Below are positions 16,195 to 23,353 of a DNA stretch of 37,814 nt, in pieces. The first letter of the stretch is position 1, and each line of letters starts with the position of its first letter. The DNA comes from Bacteroidia bacterium 43-41 (GTDB lineage Bacteria; Bacteroidota; Bacteroidia; Bacteroidales; Dysgonomonadaceae), in assembly GCA_001898165.1 (NCBI GenBank), contig MKTD01000064.1:1-37814 (forward strand), in the 5' to 3' direction. The notes beneath the pieces are model-generated. The model made no database searches and was not told the origin of the DNA. It was given only the letters and a program-made list of their open reading frames with translations. A program made the translations under genes and the position numbers.

Positions 16195-17235
16195 CTAATA
16201 AATCCCTTTCTGGTTCAGCGCTCGCTGATAACGTGCCGCGTTGCGCGCATGCTCTGCATGAGTGGCCGCAAAATTATGCCTTCCAGACAGGTCTTCTTTA
16301 GCGCACATAAACAGATAATTGTGCTGTTGCGGAGACAGGGTTCCGTCAATGGCTTTGATGGAAGGTATCCTGATCGGCCCGGGCGGCAGCCCCGTGTTTT
16401 TATAGGTGTTGTAGGGTGATTCCACTTCCAGGTGCCGGAACAAAATACGTCGTAACGAAAAATCGCCGACGGCAAATTTTACCGTCGGATCGGCCTCCAG
16501 CCGCATCCCTTTTTTCAATCGGTTAAGGTACAGTCCCGCTATAACCGGGTATTCATCGGGATAGGTGGCCTCTTCTTCCACAATCGACGCCAGCGTAGAA
16601 ACCTGGACCGGCGATAATCCTATATTTTCAGCTTTGCTTTTTCGATTATCGTTCCAGAAGCGGTCGTACTCCTTTTTCATGCGATTGAGGAGATTATCAA
16701 TGCTTGTGTCCCAGTAAACCTCGTAGGTGTTTGGGATAAACATGGCAGGAAACGTGCTTTCATCAAATCCAAACTCTTTTATTTTAGCCGGATCGTTCAG
16801 CGCGTTTAACAGCATTGTACTGTCCATCATCAGTTGCTGCGAAATTCTGCCCGCCAGGTCTTCCTTCGTCCGCATATTGTTGAACGTAAGATTTACCGGT
16901 GTTTGATTTCCGGTACGCAACATACGAATCACATCGGGCATCGTCATCCCGTCTTTTATGGCATATCTTCCGGTTTTTACATTATTGGGATAATTCATCC
17001 TTTCCGACAAAATTCTGAATATCTGTTCAGACGGCAGATTCGCTTTTTTCAATTGAGAAATCACATCTTCATAATTTTTCTCTTTATCGATATACAGGTA
17101 GGCCGTTTCTTTCAGGTTAAATGGCGCTAAAATTGTTTTTTTGGCTACAATTGCACCTATAATTGCTATCAGCAACAGGGAGAGTACTATCCACAGAATA
17201 ATTTTGCTGCCTTTTTTTTTCGGCTTTTGTTTCAT
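16195..17235 (-). CDS. mltG: Endolytic murein transglycosylase
   Basis: MltG is an inner-membrane enzyme that cuts growing glycan strands and sets their length. With the start at 17235 (MKQKPKKKGSK) the protein has 346 residues: a short basic cytoplasmic tail, one membrane helix (about residues 10-32), a LysM-like region and the YceG domain. The catalytic Glu is in SIVEEEATYP, about residue 220, near Glu218 of E. coli MltG. LEADPTVKFA and GLPPGPIRIPS are family signatures. The frame remains open to 17382, but those extra codons run across a promoter box and the tRNA promoter and lack MltG character. Convergent with ribF. Confidence 0.92.
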   Translation of the reverse strand: MKQKPKKKGSKIILWIVLSLLLIAIIGAIVAKKTILAPFNLKETAYLYIDKEKNYEDVISQLKKANLPSEQIFRILSERMNYPNNVKTGRYAIKDGMTMPDVIRMLRTGNQTPVNLTFNNMRTKEDLAGRISQQLMMDSTMLLNALNDPAKIKEFGFDESTFPAMFIPNTYEVYWDTSIDNLLNRMKKEYDRFWNDNRKSKAENIGLSPVQVSTLASIVEEEATYPDEYPVIAGLYLNRLKKGMRLEADPTVKFAVGDFSLRRILFRHLEVESPYNTYKNTGLPPGPIRIPSIKAIDGTLSPQQHNYLFMCAKEDLSGRHNFAATHAEHARNAARYQRALNQKGIY

Positions 17236-17265
17236 AAGTTCAAAAAATGATTTCGAAAAACTGCA

Positions 17266-17273
17266 CAAATGTA
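17266..17273 (-). promoter_or_regulatory. Promoter -7 box of mltG
   Basis: TACATTTG on the minus strand (17273-17266) is a perfect TAnnTTTG box 31 bases before the chosen mltG start. The matching -33 element is poor. Confidence 0.5.
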
Positions 17274-17343
17274 CGTAAAAGTTTACACATCTATACAGAC
17301 CCTGAAAAATGTAGGAAGATTTAAACAGAAATCTCCCGTTTTC

Positions 17344-17375
17344 TTTGACAAGATGAAAACAATCTTGTATATTTG
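17344..17375 (+). promoter_or_regulatory. Promoter of tRNA-Ser
   Basis: TTTG (17344-17347), 20 bases, TATATTTG (17368-17375) matches the Bacteroidota consensus perfectly. The tRNA starts 28 bases after the -7 box. Confidence 0.8.
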
Positions 17376-17402
17376 CACCCAATTTGGTCGAAAACCATAC
17401 CG

Positions 17403-17489
17403 GGAAGTGTGGGTGAGTGGCTGAAACCAGCAGTTTGCTAAACTGCCGTACGGGTAACTGTACCGGGGGTTCGAATCCCCCCGCTTCCG
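17403..17489 (+). tRNA. tRNA-Ser, anticodon GCU
   Basis: The 87-base class II tRNA has an acceptor stem GGAAGTG/CGCTTCC, a D loop with GGTGAGTGGCTGAAA, an anticodon loop TTGCTAA with anticodon GCT (reads AGC/AGU), a long variable arm around TACGGGTAACTGTA, and a T arm GGGGGTTCGAATCCCCC. The discriminator base is G, as expected for serine. CCA is not encoded. Confidence 0.95.
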
Positions 17490-17505
17490 CTGGGAGACAA
17501 TAAAT

Positions 17506-17554
17506 AAAAAAGGGAAACGCTGAAAGTTACACACTTTCAGCGTTTCCCTTTTTT
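17506..17554 (+). terminator. Bidirectional terminator after tRNA-Ser
   Basis: A perfect 22-base inverted repeat (17506-17527 and 17533-17554) with a 5-base loop TACAC has an A run at its start and a T run at its end. It would stop the tRNA transcript and shield it from transcription in the opposite direction. Confidence 0.9.
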
Positions 17555-17943
17555 ATGCCCGCTGCAGAAAAATGCTCACCCGTAGAGGCATCGTTTTTAA
17601 CTACGAGACGTTTGAGTCATGCTCCGGCTACCATCAACGATTTTGCATGGTGGTCGGGATTATCGCTCACATAATGTAAGCAAGCCCTTGAATTGATAAA
17701 ACACGATTTTGTTTGTAAAACCGTGAACGGATGTGTTTTTTGGATGAAAACCATTACGGCAAAGTAATAACGAGGAACGGATTGTTTTCCCCAACGGTCA
17801 TGCTGAACGGAGGAATTACCGGTTCGTGGAAAAAGACTCCCGGAATAGAGCTTTCCTTCTTTGAAGAGACATCTGGCGAAGTTCAGCAACTTTTCGAGCC
17901 GGAAATAAAGCGGGTGGAAAGTTTTTATTCAGAAACTGTTTAA
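17555..17943 (+). pseudogene. Remnant of an AlkZ-like winged-helix (HTH_42) protein
   Basis: One frame reads HAPATINDFAWWSGLSLT, then a TAA, then CKQALELIKHDFVCKT. This is the PATxxDFxWWSGL motif of the winged-helix/AlkZ-like DNA glycosylase family (YcaQ relatives). From 17731 another frame carries the family's C-terminal end, ITRNGLFSPTVMLNGGITGS followed by WKK, to a stop at 17941-17943. Between them a frameshift occurs near 17730 and the middle of the gene is deleted, while everything before the WWSG motif is lost at the tRNA terminator. Clearly a pseudogene. Confidence 0.75.
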
Positions 17944-18145
17944 ATTTGCTTCGCTATTCAAAAAGAATTATTTTTTCGGTTCAGGTGTAGATTATGCTCG
18001 TTCCAGTGGCATCAATATCATTTCGCTCAGTTCTCCTCTCCGGGAACTTGAAATTAGCATCAACTCTATACAAGGTAGAGGATTTGGGCTTAAAATGTAT
18101 AAATAACAGGCACGAAGTCCGGGAAATTGACTAAATTGACTAAAT
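17944..18145 (+). other. Decayed sequence with a short unassigned open frame
   Basis: A frame from about 17920 to 18107 is open and reads YFFGSGVDYARSSGINIISL and on to GRGFGLKMYK. It has no start codon in a sensible place and I do not recognise it. It may be a further gene fragment between the AlkZ-like and GH31 remnants. Confidence 0.3.
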
Positions 18146-18352
18146 TTGCAAGCAGATATTTGTATTTACATACAAAATTTTCAAACATTAAATATTCAGG
18201 GTCATCCCCGAAAGAATGGTTCGTTTGAGTTGTATGAAGATGAAGGCGATAGTTATAATTATAGGCAGAAAAAATACAGCATAATCAAATTCAGTCGGAA
18301 CGATAAAAACAGAACGCTCACCATTGATAACAGAAAAGGTGTCTTTGCGTGA
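18146..18352 (+). pseudogene. C-terminal scrap of a glycoside hydrolase family 31 enzyme
   Basis: The frame contains GSFELYEDEGDSYNYRQKKY and KNRTLTIDNRKG. These match the C-terminal DUF5110 region of Bacteroidota GH31 enzymes (alpha-glucosidase/alpha-xylosidase), which usually reads GSFxLYEDEGDNYNYExGxY followed by xxLTIGxRxGxF. The catalytic barrel of about 600 residues is absent, so this is debris. The stop at 18350 comes a little before the normal protein end. Confidence 0.75.
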
Positions 18353-18424
18353 ATGCCTCATAATCATCTGCTTGATATCCATGTAATGGAAATGATAAAC
18401 AAAAAAGTAATCCATTTTCTATGA
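18353..18424 (+). other. Short frame coupled to the following membrane protein
   Basis: A 23-codon frame (MPHNHLLDIHVMEMINKKVI then HFL) starts directly after the GH31 remnant stop and ends in a TGA that overlaps the next ATG by four bases (ATGA). It could be the tail of a lost gene or a coupling peptide for the membrane protein. Low confidence that it is functional. Confidence 0.25.
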
Positions 18425-19005
18425 CAGCACATATTGTAGTATTTTCGTTTATTTTGATCCTGTTTTTTTCAATTCAAAGGATGAGGCTAAAAGGCAATTG
18501 GAGCGCTTCGAGGCAAGCATTATTGAATATTTTGATCATACTTTCACTGCTTATCCTGGCTTATCCCGGAATTACCGTAATTGCCGATTTCTTTTTCGAA
18601 GGCTTTACGGATAACCTAATTTGGTTTTCAATTTTTTACATACCGTTATTGGGGTTTTCGTTTTATTATTCATACCGCAACCTGTCGGATAGGAAAGGTT
18701 CTGTGCAGGACAACGTATGGTCTGTTTTGATGGGGGGAATTTTAATTGCCGGATATGTGTGCGCGATGATTTCAAGTCATCATGAGAGCGGGCCAACTCC
18801 CGTTGTAACTGATTCAGGCTATTTGATGTTTTACTTCGGTTTCATCCATTTCACACTGATACTCTCTTTTGTAAATCAGGTTTATTCCTTAATTCATTGT
18901 CAATGGACTAAGGTCCTTACATGGGTCAAATCCGCACTGAGCATTTTCTTCTTAATCATATACGTGGAAATGGTTGTAGATATTGTAAAAAAAATTGTAA
19001 ACTGA
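18421..19005 (+). CDS. Integral membrane protein of unknown function
   Basis: The 194-residue protein has about five hydrophobic segments, near residues 3-18, 34-54, 66-84, 99-116 and 135-190, with short polar loops such as SYRNLSDRKGSVQDN and SSHHESGPTPVV. I recognise no family. The frame is intact although it sits among pseudogenes, so it may be a surviving cargo gene or a gene under decay. No promoter matching the Bacteroidota consensus is obvious directly upstream; the preceding short frame overlaps its start codon. Confidence 0.65.
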   Translation: MTAHIVVFSFILILFFSIQRMRLKGNWSASRQALLNILIILSLLILAYPGITVIADFFFEGFTDNLIWFSIFYIPLLGFSFYYSYRNLSDRKGSVQDNVWSVLMGGILIAGYVCAMISSHHESGPTPVVTDSGYLMFYFGFIHFTLILSFVNQVYSLIHCQWTKVLTWVKSALSIFFLIIYVEMVVDIVKKIVN

Positions 19006-19329
19006 TAAGGCGATTAGAAAAGGAATTATTCTTTATGTGAATCCTGTGATGCCCGTGTCAACGCGTTCGACTTATGGGATACTTGCCGCTTGGGGGGCGT
19101 CCCGGGTGTGGCAAAATCTGTACGATGCAGTCACTACGGCGTACTTCGACCTGAATGGCCGGTCTGTATATTATAAAGCGTGACTCAAAGCGGTAAGGTT
19201 AATCTGTTCTTTTTCAAGTAATTTCAAAAGCAGGGATTATACCGTCGAAGTGATTATGAGGGTAACGGATGACAATAAGGGGCCATTATAGCTTGCATCT
19301 ATAGCATTGACTGAAAAATCTATCGGAAT
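19006..19329 (+). other. Gene debris, unassigned
   Basis: No intact gene is present. A frame near 19016-19183 reads GIILYVNPVMPVSTRSTYGI, later VWQNLYDAVTTAYFDLNGRS and ends soon after, and a second one near 19218-19290 reads RDYTVEVIMRVTDDNKGPL. Both look like protein-coding sequence without a start, perhaps further pieces of carbohydrate-related genes, but I cannot name them. Confidence 0.35.
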
Positions 19330-19363
19330 ATATGTTATATAACATATTTTTGTTGTATATTTG
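19330..19363 (+). promoter_or_regulatory. Promoter with an 18-bp palindromic operator
   Basis: TATATTTG at 19356-19363 is a perfect -7 box. Eight bases upstream lies ATATGTTATATAACATAT (19330-19347), a perfect 18-base palindrome that covers the place of the -33 element. A dimeric regulator bound there would block the polymerase. The transcript would start near 19370 and have a 5' leader of about 110 bases before the ATG at 19484, with a 16-codon upstream frame at 19375-19425. Confidence 0.6.
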
Positions 19364-19483
19364 CATTGATTTTAATGGCAAGCGAGTTATTAGAAATCAA
19401 TTTTAGGTTATCAACATTATTCTGAAAAAGTTTCTTGTAAACGGTTGTCGATAAATCATAACTTTAAAAGAAAGGATAAAATT

Positions 19484-19642
19484 ATGAACATCAAAAACCT
19501 TACAAAGGAAGACATTTTGTCTCAAATCAACTATTTGGAACAGAATATCAAAAAAGGGCCTGCTGCATATCAGTCAAACCGGATCAGCAGGATCAGAACA
19601 TTGAAATCAAGCTTGCGTAACCGCAAGGCAGTATCTCTATGA
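19484..19642 (+). CDS. Small basic protein of unknown function (52 residues)
   Basis: The start MNIKNLTKED is preceded by AAAGGA, an unusually good Shine-Dalgarno sequence for this phylum, at a proper distance; an upstream in-frame ATG at 19445 lacks one. The protein is mostly helical by composition (DILSQINYLEQNIKKGP), with a basic C-terminal part (NRISRIRTLKSSLRNRK). It could bind nucleic acid or ribosomes, but nothing proves this. It has its own promoter with palindrome and two following terminators, so it is an independent unit. Confidence 0.7.
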   Translation: MNIKNLTKEDILSQINYLEQNIKKGPAAYQSNRISRIRTLKSSLRNRKAVSL

Positions 19643-19644
19643 CA

Positions 19645-19680
19645 GCATCGGGATCGGTAACTGATCCGATTGCTTTTTTT
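19645..19680 (+). terminator. Terminator of the 52-residue protein gene
   Basis: GCATCGGGATC and GATCCGATTGC can pair with small bulges around a GGTAACT loop and are followed by seven T residues. It begins right after the stop codon. Confidence 0.8.
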
Positions 19681-19713
19681 ACGATTACAATTTAAACCAG
19701 ATATTTAACAGAT

Positions 19714-19739
19714 AAGTTGCCCATTCGGGCAGCTTTTTT
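19714..19739 (+). terminator. Second terminator, plus-strand orientation
   Basis: AAGTTGCCC and GGGCAGCTT make a 9-pair stem with loop ATTC, followed by TTTT. The T run is on the plus strand, so it backs up the previous terminator; on the minus strand, after nhaA, there is no comparable T run. Confidence 0.65.
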
Positions 19740-19743
19740 CATT

Positions 19744-20943
19744 TTATACGGTAGAGTTCACGCCTGTTTTTTTATTCAGGACAATTTTTAACCAAGTATA
19801 GCCGATCACCATTGATAGGGCAGATGCTGCCAACACGGCCAGTTTGGCTGTGTCCTGCAACGTTTTATCATCGAATGCCAGCATCGACACAAAGATTGAC
19901 ATGGTAAAGCCGATGCCGGCGAGAATCCCCACGCCTATATACAACATCCAGTCTGGTTTGGTTTTTAGTTTGACAATCCGCATTTTTGTCATTAAATATA
20001 TGGCCAGCGAAATACCTGCAGGCTTTCCGATCAATAAACCAAGGATAATCCCGATGGAGAGCTCGCCCAGTAAATTAGCAATAGCCTGGGCGTTGATAAA
20101 TATACTGGTATTTGCCAGTGCAAAAAGAGGTATTACAAGAAAGTTGACAGGAAACAGGAGCGCTTTTTCATACACCGGAATCTTATTTACAGGGAGTAAT
20201 GCCGACAGGATCACTCCTGCAAAAGTGGCATGAATTCCCGATTGATACATGCAATACCACATCACAACCCCGAGCGAAAGGTACAAGATCCTCGATAACG
20301 GATTTCGTAAGTATTTTATTACGAGCAAGATCAACGCCACACATGCTGCGACTCCCAGAAGCCACATAAATTCTGGCCGGCTTCCATAAAAGAAAGCAAT
20401 AATCAGGATAGCACAAAGGTCGTCAATGATAGCCAGCGCGGTAAGAAAGATTTTTATCGAGTACGGAACCGCTTTCCCCAATAAACTTAAGATCCCAAGA
20501 GAAAAAGCAATATCCGTAGCTGCCGGGATAGCCCAGCCTGTCTGATAGATTGTTCCTTTTGTGGCTGTCAGGAAAATGATTGCCGGAAAAATAACGCCGA
20601 ACAACGCGGCAGCCGTTGGCAGCATCATCCTGCTTGGTGAGGAAAGTTCGCCCACTACCGATTCACGCTTGATCTCCATACCTACCTGAAAGAAAAACAA
20701 CGCCATCAAAGCATCGTTTATGATGTGCAGGATGCTGTGAGGTAAATGTATGGAGTGCAAAAATGGGATTTCCGTTTCCCAAAAATGGTTGTATGATTCA
20801 CCTGTGCCGGGCAAATTGGTGATGATGAGCGATGCCGTTGTGCAAAGCAACAGCAATATGCCCACGGCGCGGCTGTCGTGTAGGAAATCGGTTAAAGTAA
20901 ATTTGTTGCTTCTTGCATCTACAGAGCGCAGATCTTGAGTCAT
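19744..20943 (-). CDS. nhaA: Na+/H+ antiporter NhaA
   Basis: NhaA exchanges cytoplasmic sodium for protons and supports salt and alkaline tolerance. The 399-residue protein has about twelve membrane helices. The ion-binding aspartates Asp174-Asp175 lie in ALAIIDDLCAILI (Asp163-Asp164 in E. coli), and the unwound-helix residues are in IPAATDIAFSLG with Asp144. The N-terminal PGTGESYNHFWE loop and VGMEIKRESVVGELSS are typical. The gene follows pepE by 11 bases, so the two are probably co-transcribed. Confidence 0.95.
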   Translation of the reverse strand: MTQDLRSVDARSNKFTLTDFLHDSRAVGILLLLCTTASLIITNLPGTGESYNHFWETEIPFLHSIHLPHSILHIINDALMALFFFQVGMEIKRESVVGELSSPSRMMLPTAAALFGVIFPAIIFLTATKGTIYQTGWAIPAATDIAFSLGILSLLGKAVPYSIKIFLTALAIIDDLCAILIIAFFYGSRPEFMWLLGVAACVALILLVIKYLRNPLSRILYLSLGVVMWYCMYQSGIHATFAGVILSALLPVNKIPVYEKALLFPVNFLVIPLFALANTSIFINAQAIANLLGELSIGIILGLLIGKPAGISLAIYLMTKMRIVKLKTKPDWMLYIGVGILAGIGFTMSIFVSMLAFDDKTLQDTAKLAVLAASALSMVIGYTWLKIVLNKKTGVNSTV

Positions 20944-20954
20944 AAATGATCTGT

Positions 20955-21662
20955 TTACGAAAGTAAGAAACTGAAATCGTCTTCGTGGGATAGCTCCATT
21001 GGATCTTGCCCGAATTTAAAAATGCGTGCGTTGCGTTTTCCGATAAGAACCAATTCGTTGTCTTCCAACAGCAACATTGTCCCTTCGCGCAGGCCAACTA
21101 CAAACAGGTCTCTATTCACTTCAATGAATTCGTTGATGCGTACCTCGCGGGTTTCTCCCCCGTGGTTTGCCGGATGGTCATCTAAGTAATGCGGGTTTAT
21201 CTGAAAGGGGACAAGCCTGAGCGTCTTAAACTTTTCCGGCTCCACAATAGGCATATCGTTGGTTGTTTTCAAAGTGGGACAGGCAATGTTAGAGCCGGCA
21301 CTCCACCCGATGTAGGGTGTTCCTTTTTTTACGCGTTTCCTTATGGCTTTCATCAGCCCTTTTTCCTGAAGAATTTTCACCAATTGCCAGGTATTTCCTC
21401 CGCCAACCACTATCGCATCGGCATTTTCAATGGCCTCCACGGGGTTGATAAACCTGTGGATACCGGTTACGTGATGCCCGATTTCTGCAAACCTGCTGTT
21501 TACTTTTTCTTCATACTCATCGTATGAGAAAGTGACGGCGGCATAAGGAATAAAAACAGCGTTTTTGGCTTTATGACCTAAGAAATTTTTAATCTGCTCT
21601 TTAGGATAATCCAAATAAGCTTCTCCCGGATTGGTGGAGTTGCTGATTAACAATAATCTCAT
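20955..21662 (-). CDS. pepE: Peptidase E (alpha-aspartyl dipeptidase)
   Basis: PepE, a serine peptidase of family S51, hydrolyses Asp-X dipeptides in the cytoplasm. In the 235 residues the nucleophile elbow GWSAGSN carries Ser121, and Asp136 and His158 (INPHYLDDHP) complete the triad, each shifted one position from Salmonella/E. coli PepE. VVGGGNTWQLV is the strongly conserved glycine-rich family motif. First gene of a likely pepE-nhaA unit, divergent from the AlkD-like gene. Confidence 0.94.
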   Translation of the reverse strand: MRLLLISNSTNPGEAYLDYPKEQIKNFLGHKAKNAVFIPYAAVTFSYDEYEEKVNSRFAEIGHHVTGIHRFINPVEAIENADAIVVGGGNTWQLVKILQEKGLMKAIRKRVKKGTPYIGWSAGSNIACPTLKTTNDMPIVEPEKFKTLRLVPFQINPHYLDDHPANHGGETREVRINEFIEVNRDLFVVGLREGTMLLLEDNELVLIGKRNARIFKFGQDPMELSHEDDFSFLLS

Positions 21663-21696
21663 CTTCTTGTGGTTTTGAAGTTTTTATTTGTGGATG

Positions 21697-21744
21697 CAAA
21701 GATAACGAAAATGTTGAAAAAATCCGGTTTTAAGGCTATATTTG
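21697..21744. promoter_or_regulatory. Divergent promoters of pepE and the AlkD-like gene
   Basis: On the plus strand TTG (21714-21716), 20 bases, TATATTTG (21737-21744) is a consensus promoter for the AlkD-like gene. On the minus strand TATCTTTG (21704-21697) is a -7 box for pepE. The two promoters lie back to back and their -33 regions overlap, so they may compete. Confidence 0.65.
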
Positions 21745-21773
21745 CACTCAAATTTCTTATCAGACAAGTAGAT

Positions 21774-22433
21774 ATGGACGATATTTTACAACAGATCAGA
21801 GCCGAGTTACGCCGTTCGATGAATGGCGTCGCATCTAAAAGCATGCGCGAAAAGGGGCTTCACTACAAGCTGAACTTCGGAGTGGATATCCCCCGGTTGC
21901 GTCAATTATCGGAAAGGTATCCAGTTGATGCTCAGTTGGCTGAGCTCTTATGGAGACAAGAGACCCGCGAGTTGAAGATACTGGCGACGATGTTGTATCC
22001 AATCGATGAATTTGATATTGAAAAAGCCACAGAATGGGTAAAGGAAATTCCCAATCACGAAATCCGAGAGCAGGTTTGTATGAATTTATTTCAGAAACTG
22101 AGTTTTGCCGACAAGCTGGTGCAAAACTGGACCGATTCGGCAGATAAAGAGGTCAGGACCAGCGGTTACTGGTTGTTTGCCCGATTGTTGATTGTAAAAT
22201 CGGATTTGGTCGATCGGGCAGGGCAAAACGGAATAATGGAAAAGATGATCGCAGATTTGAGCTCCGACTCGTATTTCCTGCGCCTTTCGGCACAAGGTGC
22301 GTTGAAGTTTTTGGGCAGGACTTCGAAAGAATTGTCGCAGAAGATATTGAATGGGATTCAGGATTTTCAAACATTGGACGATGCGGTAAAAAATGAAATT
22401 TTTGACAGCTTGAGCTTCGAGTTTGCTGAATAA
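21774..22433 (+). CDS. DNA alkylation repair protein, AlkD-like
   Basis: The 219-residue all-helical protein has HEAT-like repeats of the AlkD/DNA alkylation repair family, seen in SMREKGLHYKLNFGVDIPRL, ELLWRQETRELKILATML, IREQVCMNLFQKL and KEVRTSGYWLFARL. AlkD enzymes remove bulky or cationic alkyl bases without flipping them. Whether this relative is an active glycosylase cannot be told. The longer frame from 21669 is rejected because the promoter TATATTTG lies within it; the first ATG after the expected transcript start is 21774. Confidence 0.8.
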   Translation: MDDILQQIRAELRRSMNGVASKSMREKGLHYKLNFGVDIPRLRQLSERYPVDAQLAELLWRQETRELKILATMLYPIDEFDIEKATEWVKEIPNHEIREQVCMNLFQKLSFADKLVQNWTDSADKEVRTSGYWLFARLLIVKSDLVDRAGQNGIMEKMIADLSSDSYFLRLSAQGALKFLGRTSKELSQKILNGIQDFQTLDDAVKNEIFDSLSFEFAE

Positions 22434-22453
22434 ATTTGATTGCAGATGTATGT

Positions 22454-22565
22454 TTGCGACTAAAACGGAGACCTTTTAGCTATTTTACGGGGAACCCATA
22501 GCTCGCGATTAACGTAAAAAAGAGTAGTTGTCCAAAGCAAAGCGAGTTCTACTCTTTAGTCGCAA
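22454..22565. repeat. Palindromic MITE-like element, copy 2
   Basis: A 112-base segment is bounded by perfect 11-base inverted repeats, TTGCGACTAAA (22454-22464) and its complement (22555-22565). On the opposite strand it aligns over its whole length with 3538-3644, sharing GAGACCTTTTAGCTATTTT, CCCATAGCTCGCGAT, and ACGTAAAAAAGAGTAGTTG. The right half forms its own hairpin with arms AAAGAGTAG and CTACTCTTT. It lies between two convergent genes, where it could also serve as a terminator. No coding capacity. Confidence 0.8.
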
Positions 22566-22594
22566 TCCCTATCTCGGGACGGGAGCAAAGGCAA

Positions 22595-23233
22595 TTACTG
22601 ATTTTTCCGATTAGTGGAAGGCAATTTTAAAATTAACCGATCGATCTCCTCCTCCCTGAAGTGAACAAAAATATCTTTGTGGAAATTGCAAAGCTTGTCG
22701 GACGTCTGCAAGAACAACTCTTTCTCCTGCGGCGAAAGTATACCGGACAACAGTGTGGCAGACTTCCATAACCCGGGAAAAACCTTCTTCAGCTCCGCTC
22801 TTCCTTTCTCGGTGATAAAAACGCGCATCCGGCGCCTGTCCTCCTCATCGCGACGCTCACCGATAAGCTTCGCTTTCAGAAGCCGCCTCATGATCTCATT
22901 GCCCGAAGTTTTTTCTATCACGTTCCTGTTATTGATCTCGGTCTTAGACAAACTTTCCTCGTTGAACAGCGTAACCAGGTAGGTGTATTCATCAACCGTT
23001 TGGAGCAACGACCCTTTCAGTATCTTCTTGATATATAGTTTGGAATACCGATGCAGGTAACTTATGTTTTGCGCGATACGCACCGTGTCGTTTCTATCCT
23101 CTTTGACCGTCCTCCTCTCTTGCAGGAAAAGGATAAAATCGTCCAACGATGGATCGCCTTCGTTTACGTTTGTCGTTTTTTCAAACTTTTCCAGTAACTC
23201 AATTATCTCTATTAACAATTTCTTCGATTTCAT
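22595..23233 (-). CDS. MarR-family transcriptional regulator
   Basis: The 212-residue protein has a central winged helix: LQTVDEYTYLVTLFNEESLS, the recognition-helix region NNRNVIEKTSGNEIMRRLLK, and the wing GERRDEEDRRRMRVFITEKG, a textbook MarR signature. The helical N- and C-terminal parts supply dimerisation. It is divergent from the exporter operon that starts at 23354, so it most likely represses that operon and itself, with release by a ligand the pump exports. The regulatory target is inference from arrangement. Confidence 0.88.
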   Translation of the reverse strand: MKSKKLLIEIIELLEKFEKTTNVNEGDPSLDDFILFLQERRTVKEDRNDTVRIAQNISYLHRYSKLYIKKILKGSLLQTVDEYTYLVTLFNEESLSKTEINNRNVIEKTSGNEIMRRLLKAKLIGERRDEEDRRRMRVFITEKGRAELKKVFPGLWKSATLLSGILSPQEKELFLQTSDKLCNFHKDIFVHFREEEIDRLILKLPSTNRKNQ

Positions 23234-23280
23234 AAACAGGTAAAATAGTACGTAAAGATACTAATTATTTGAATAGATCA

Positions 23281-23331
23281 CGAAATTATTCGATAAAAAT
23301 TTAATAATAGTACAAAAATGTATTATATTTG
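23281..23331 (+). promoter_or_regulatory. Exporter operon promoter and possible MarR operator
   Basis: TATATTTG (23324-23331) is a consensus -7 box for the exporter operon. Upstream, CGAAATTATTCG (23281-23292) is a near-palindrome and AATAGTAC occurs twice (about 23245 and 23306). These are candidate binding sites for the divergent MarR protein. The promoter lies inside an upstream frame extension and so supports a start at 23354. Confidence 0.5.
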
Positions 23332-23353
23332 TGTTTTAGAAATTGTTTTGAAT

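Noticed and set aside
17236-17382. N-terminal extension of mltG to 17382
   Set aside because: The extension overlaps a TACATTTG promoter box and the tRNA-Ser promoter, and MltG proteins normally start just before the basic tail and membrane helix at 17235.
17403-17489. Attachment-site duplication of the tRNA-Ser 3' end
   Set aside because: I looked for a second copy of the T-arm and acceptor sequence in the graveyard and beyond and saw none, and no integrase gene is present.
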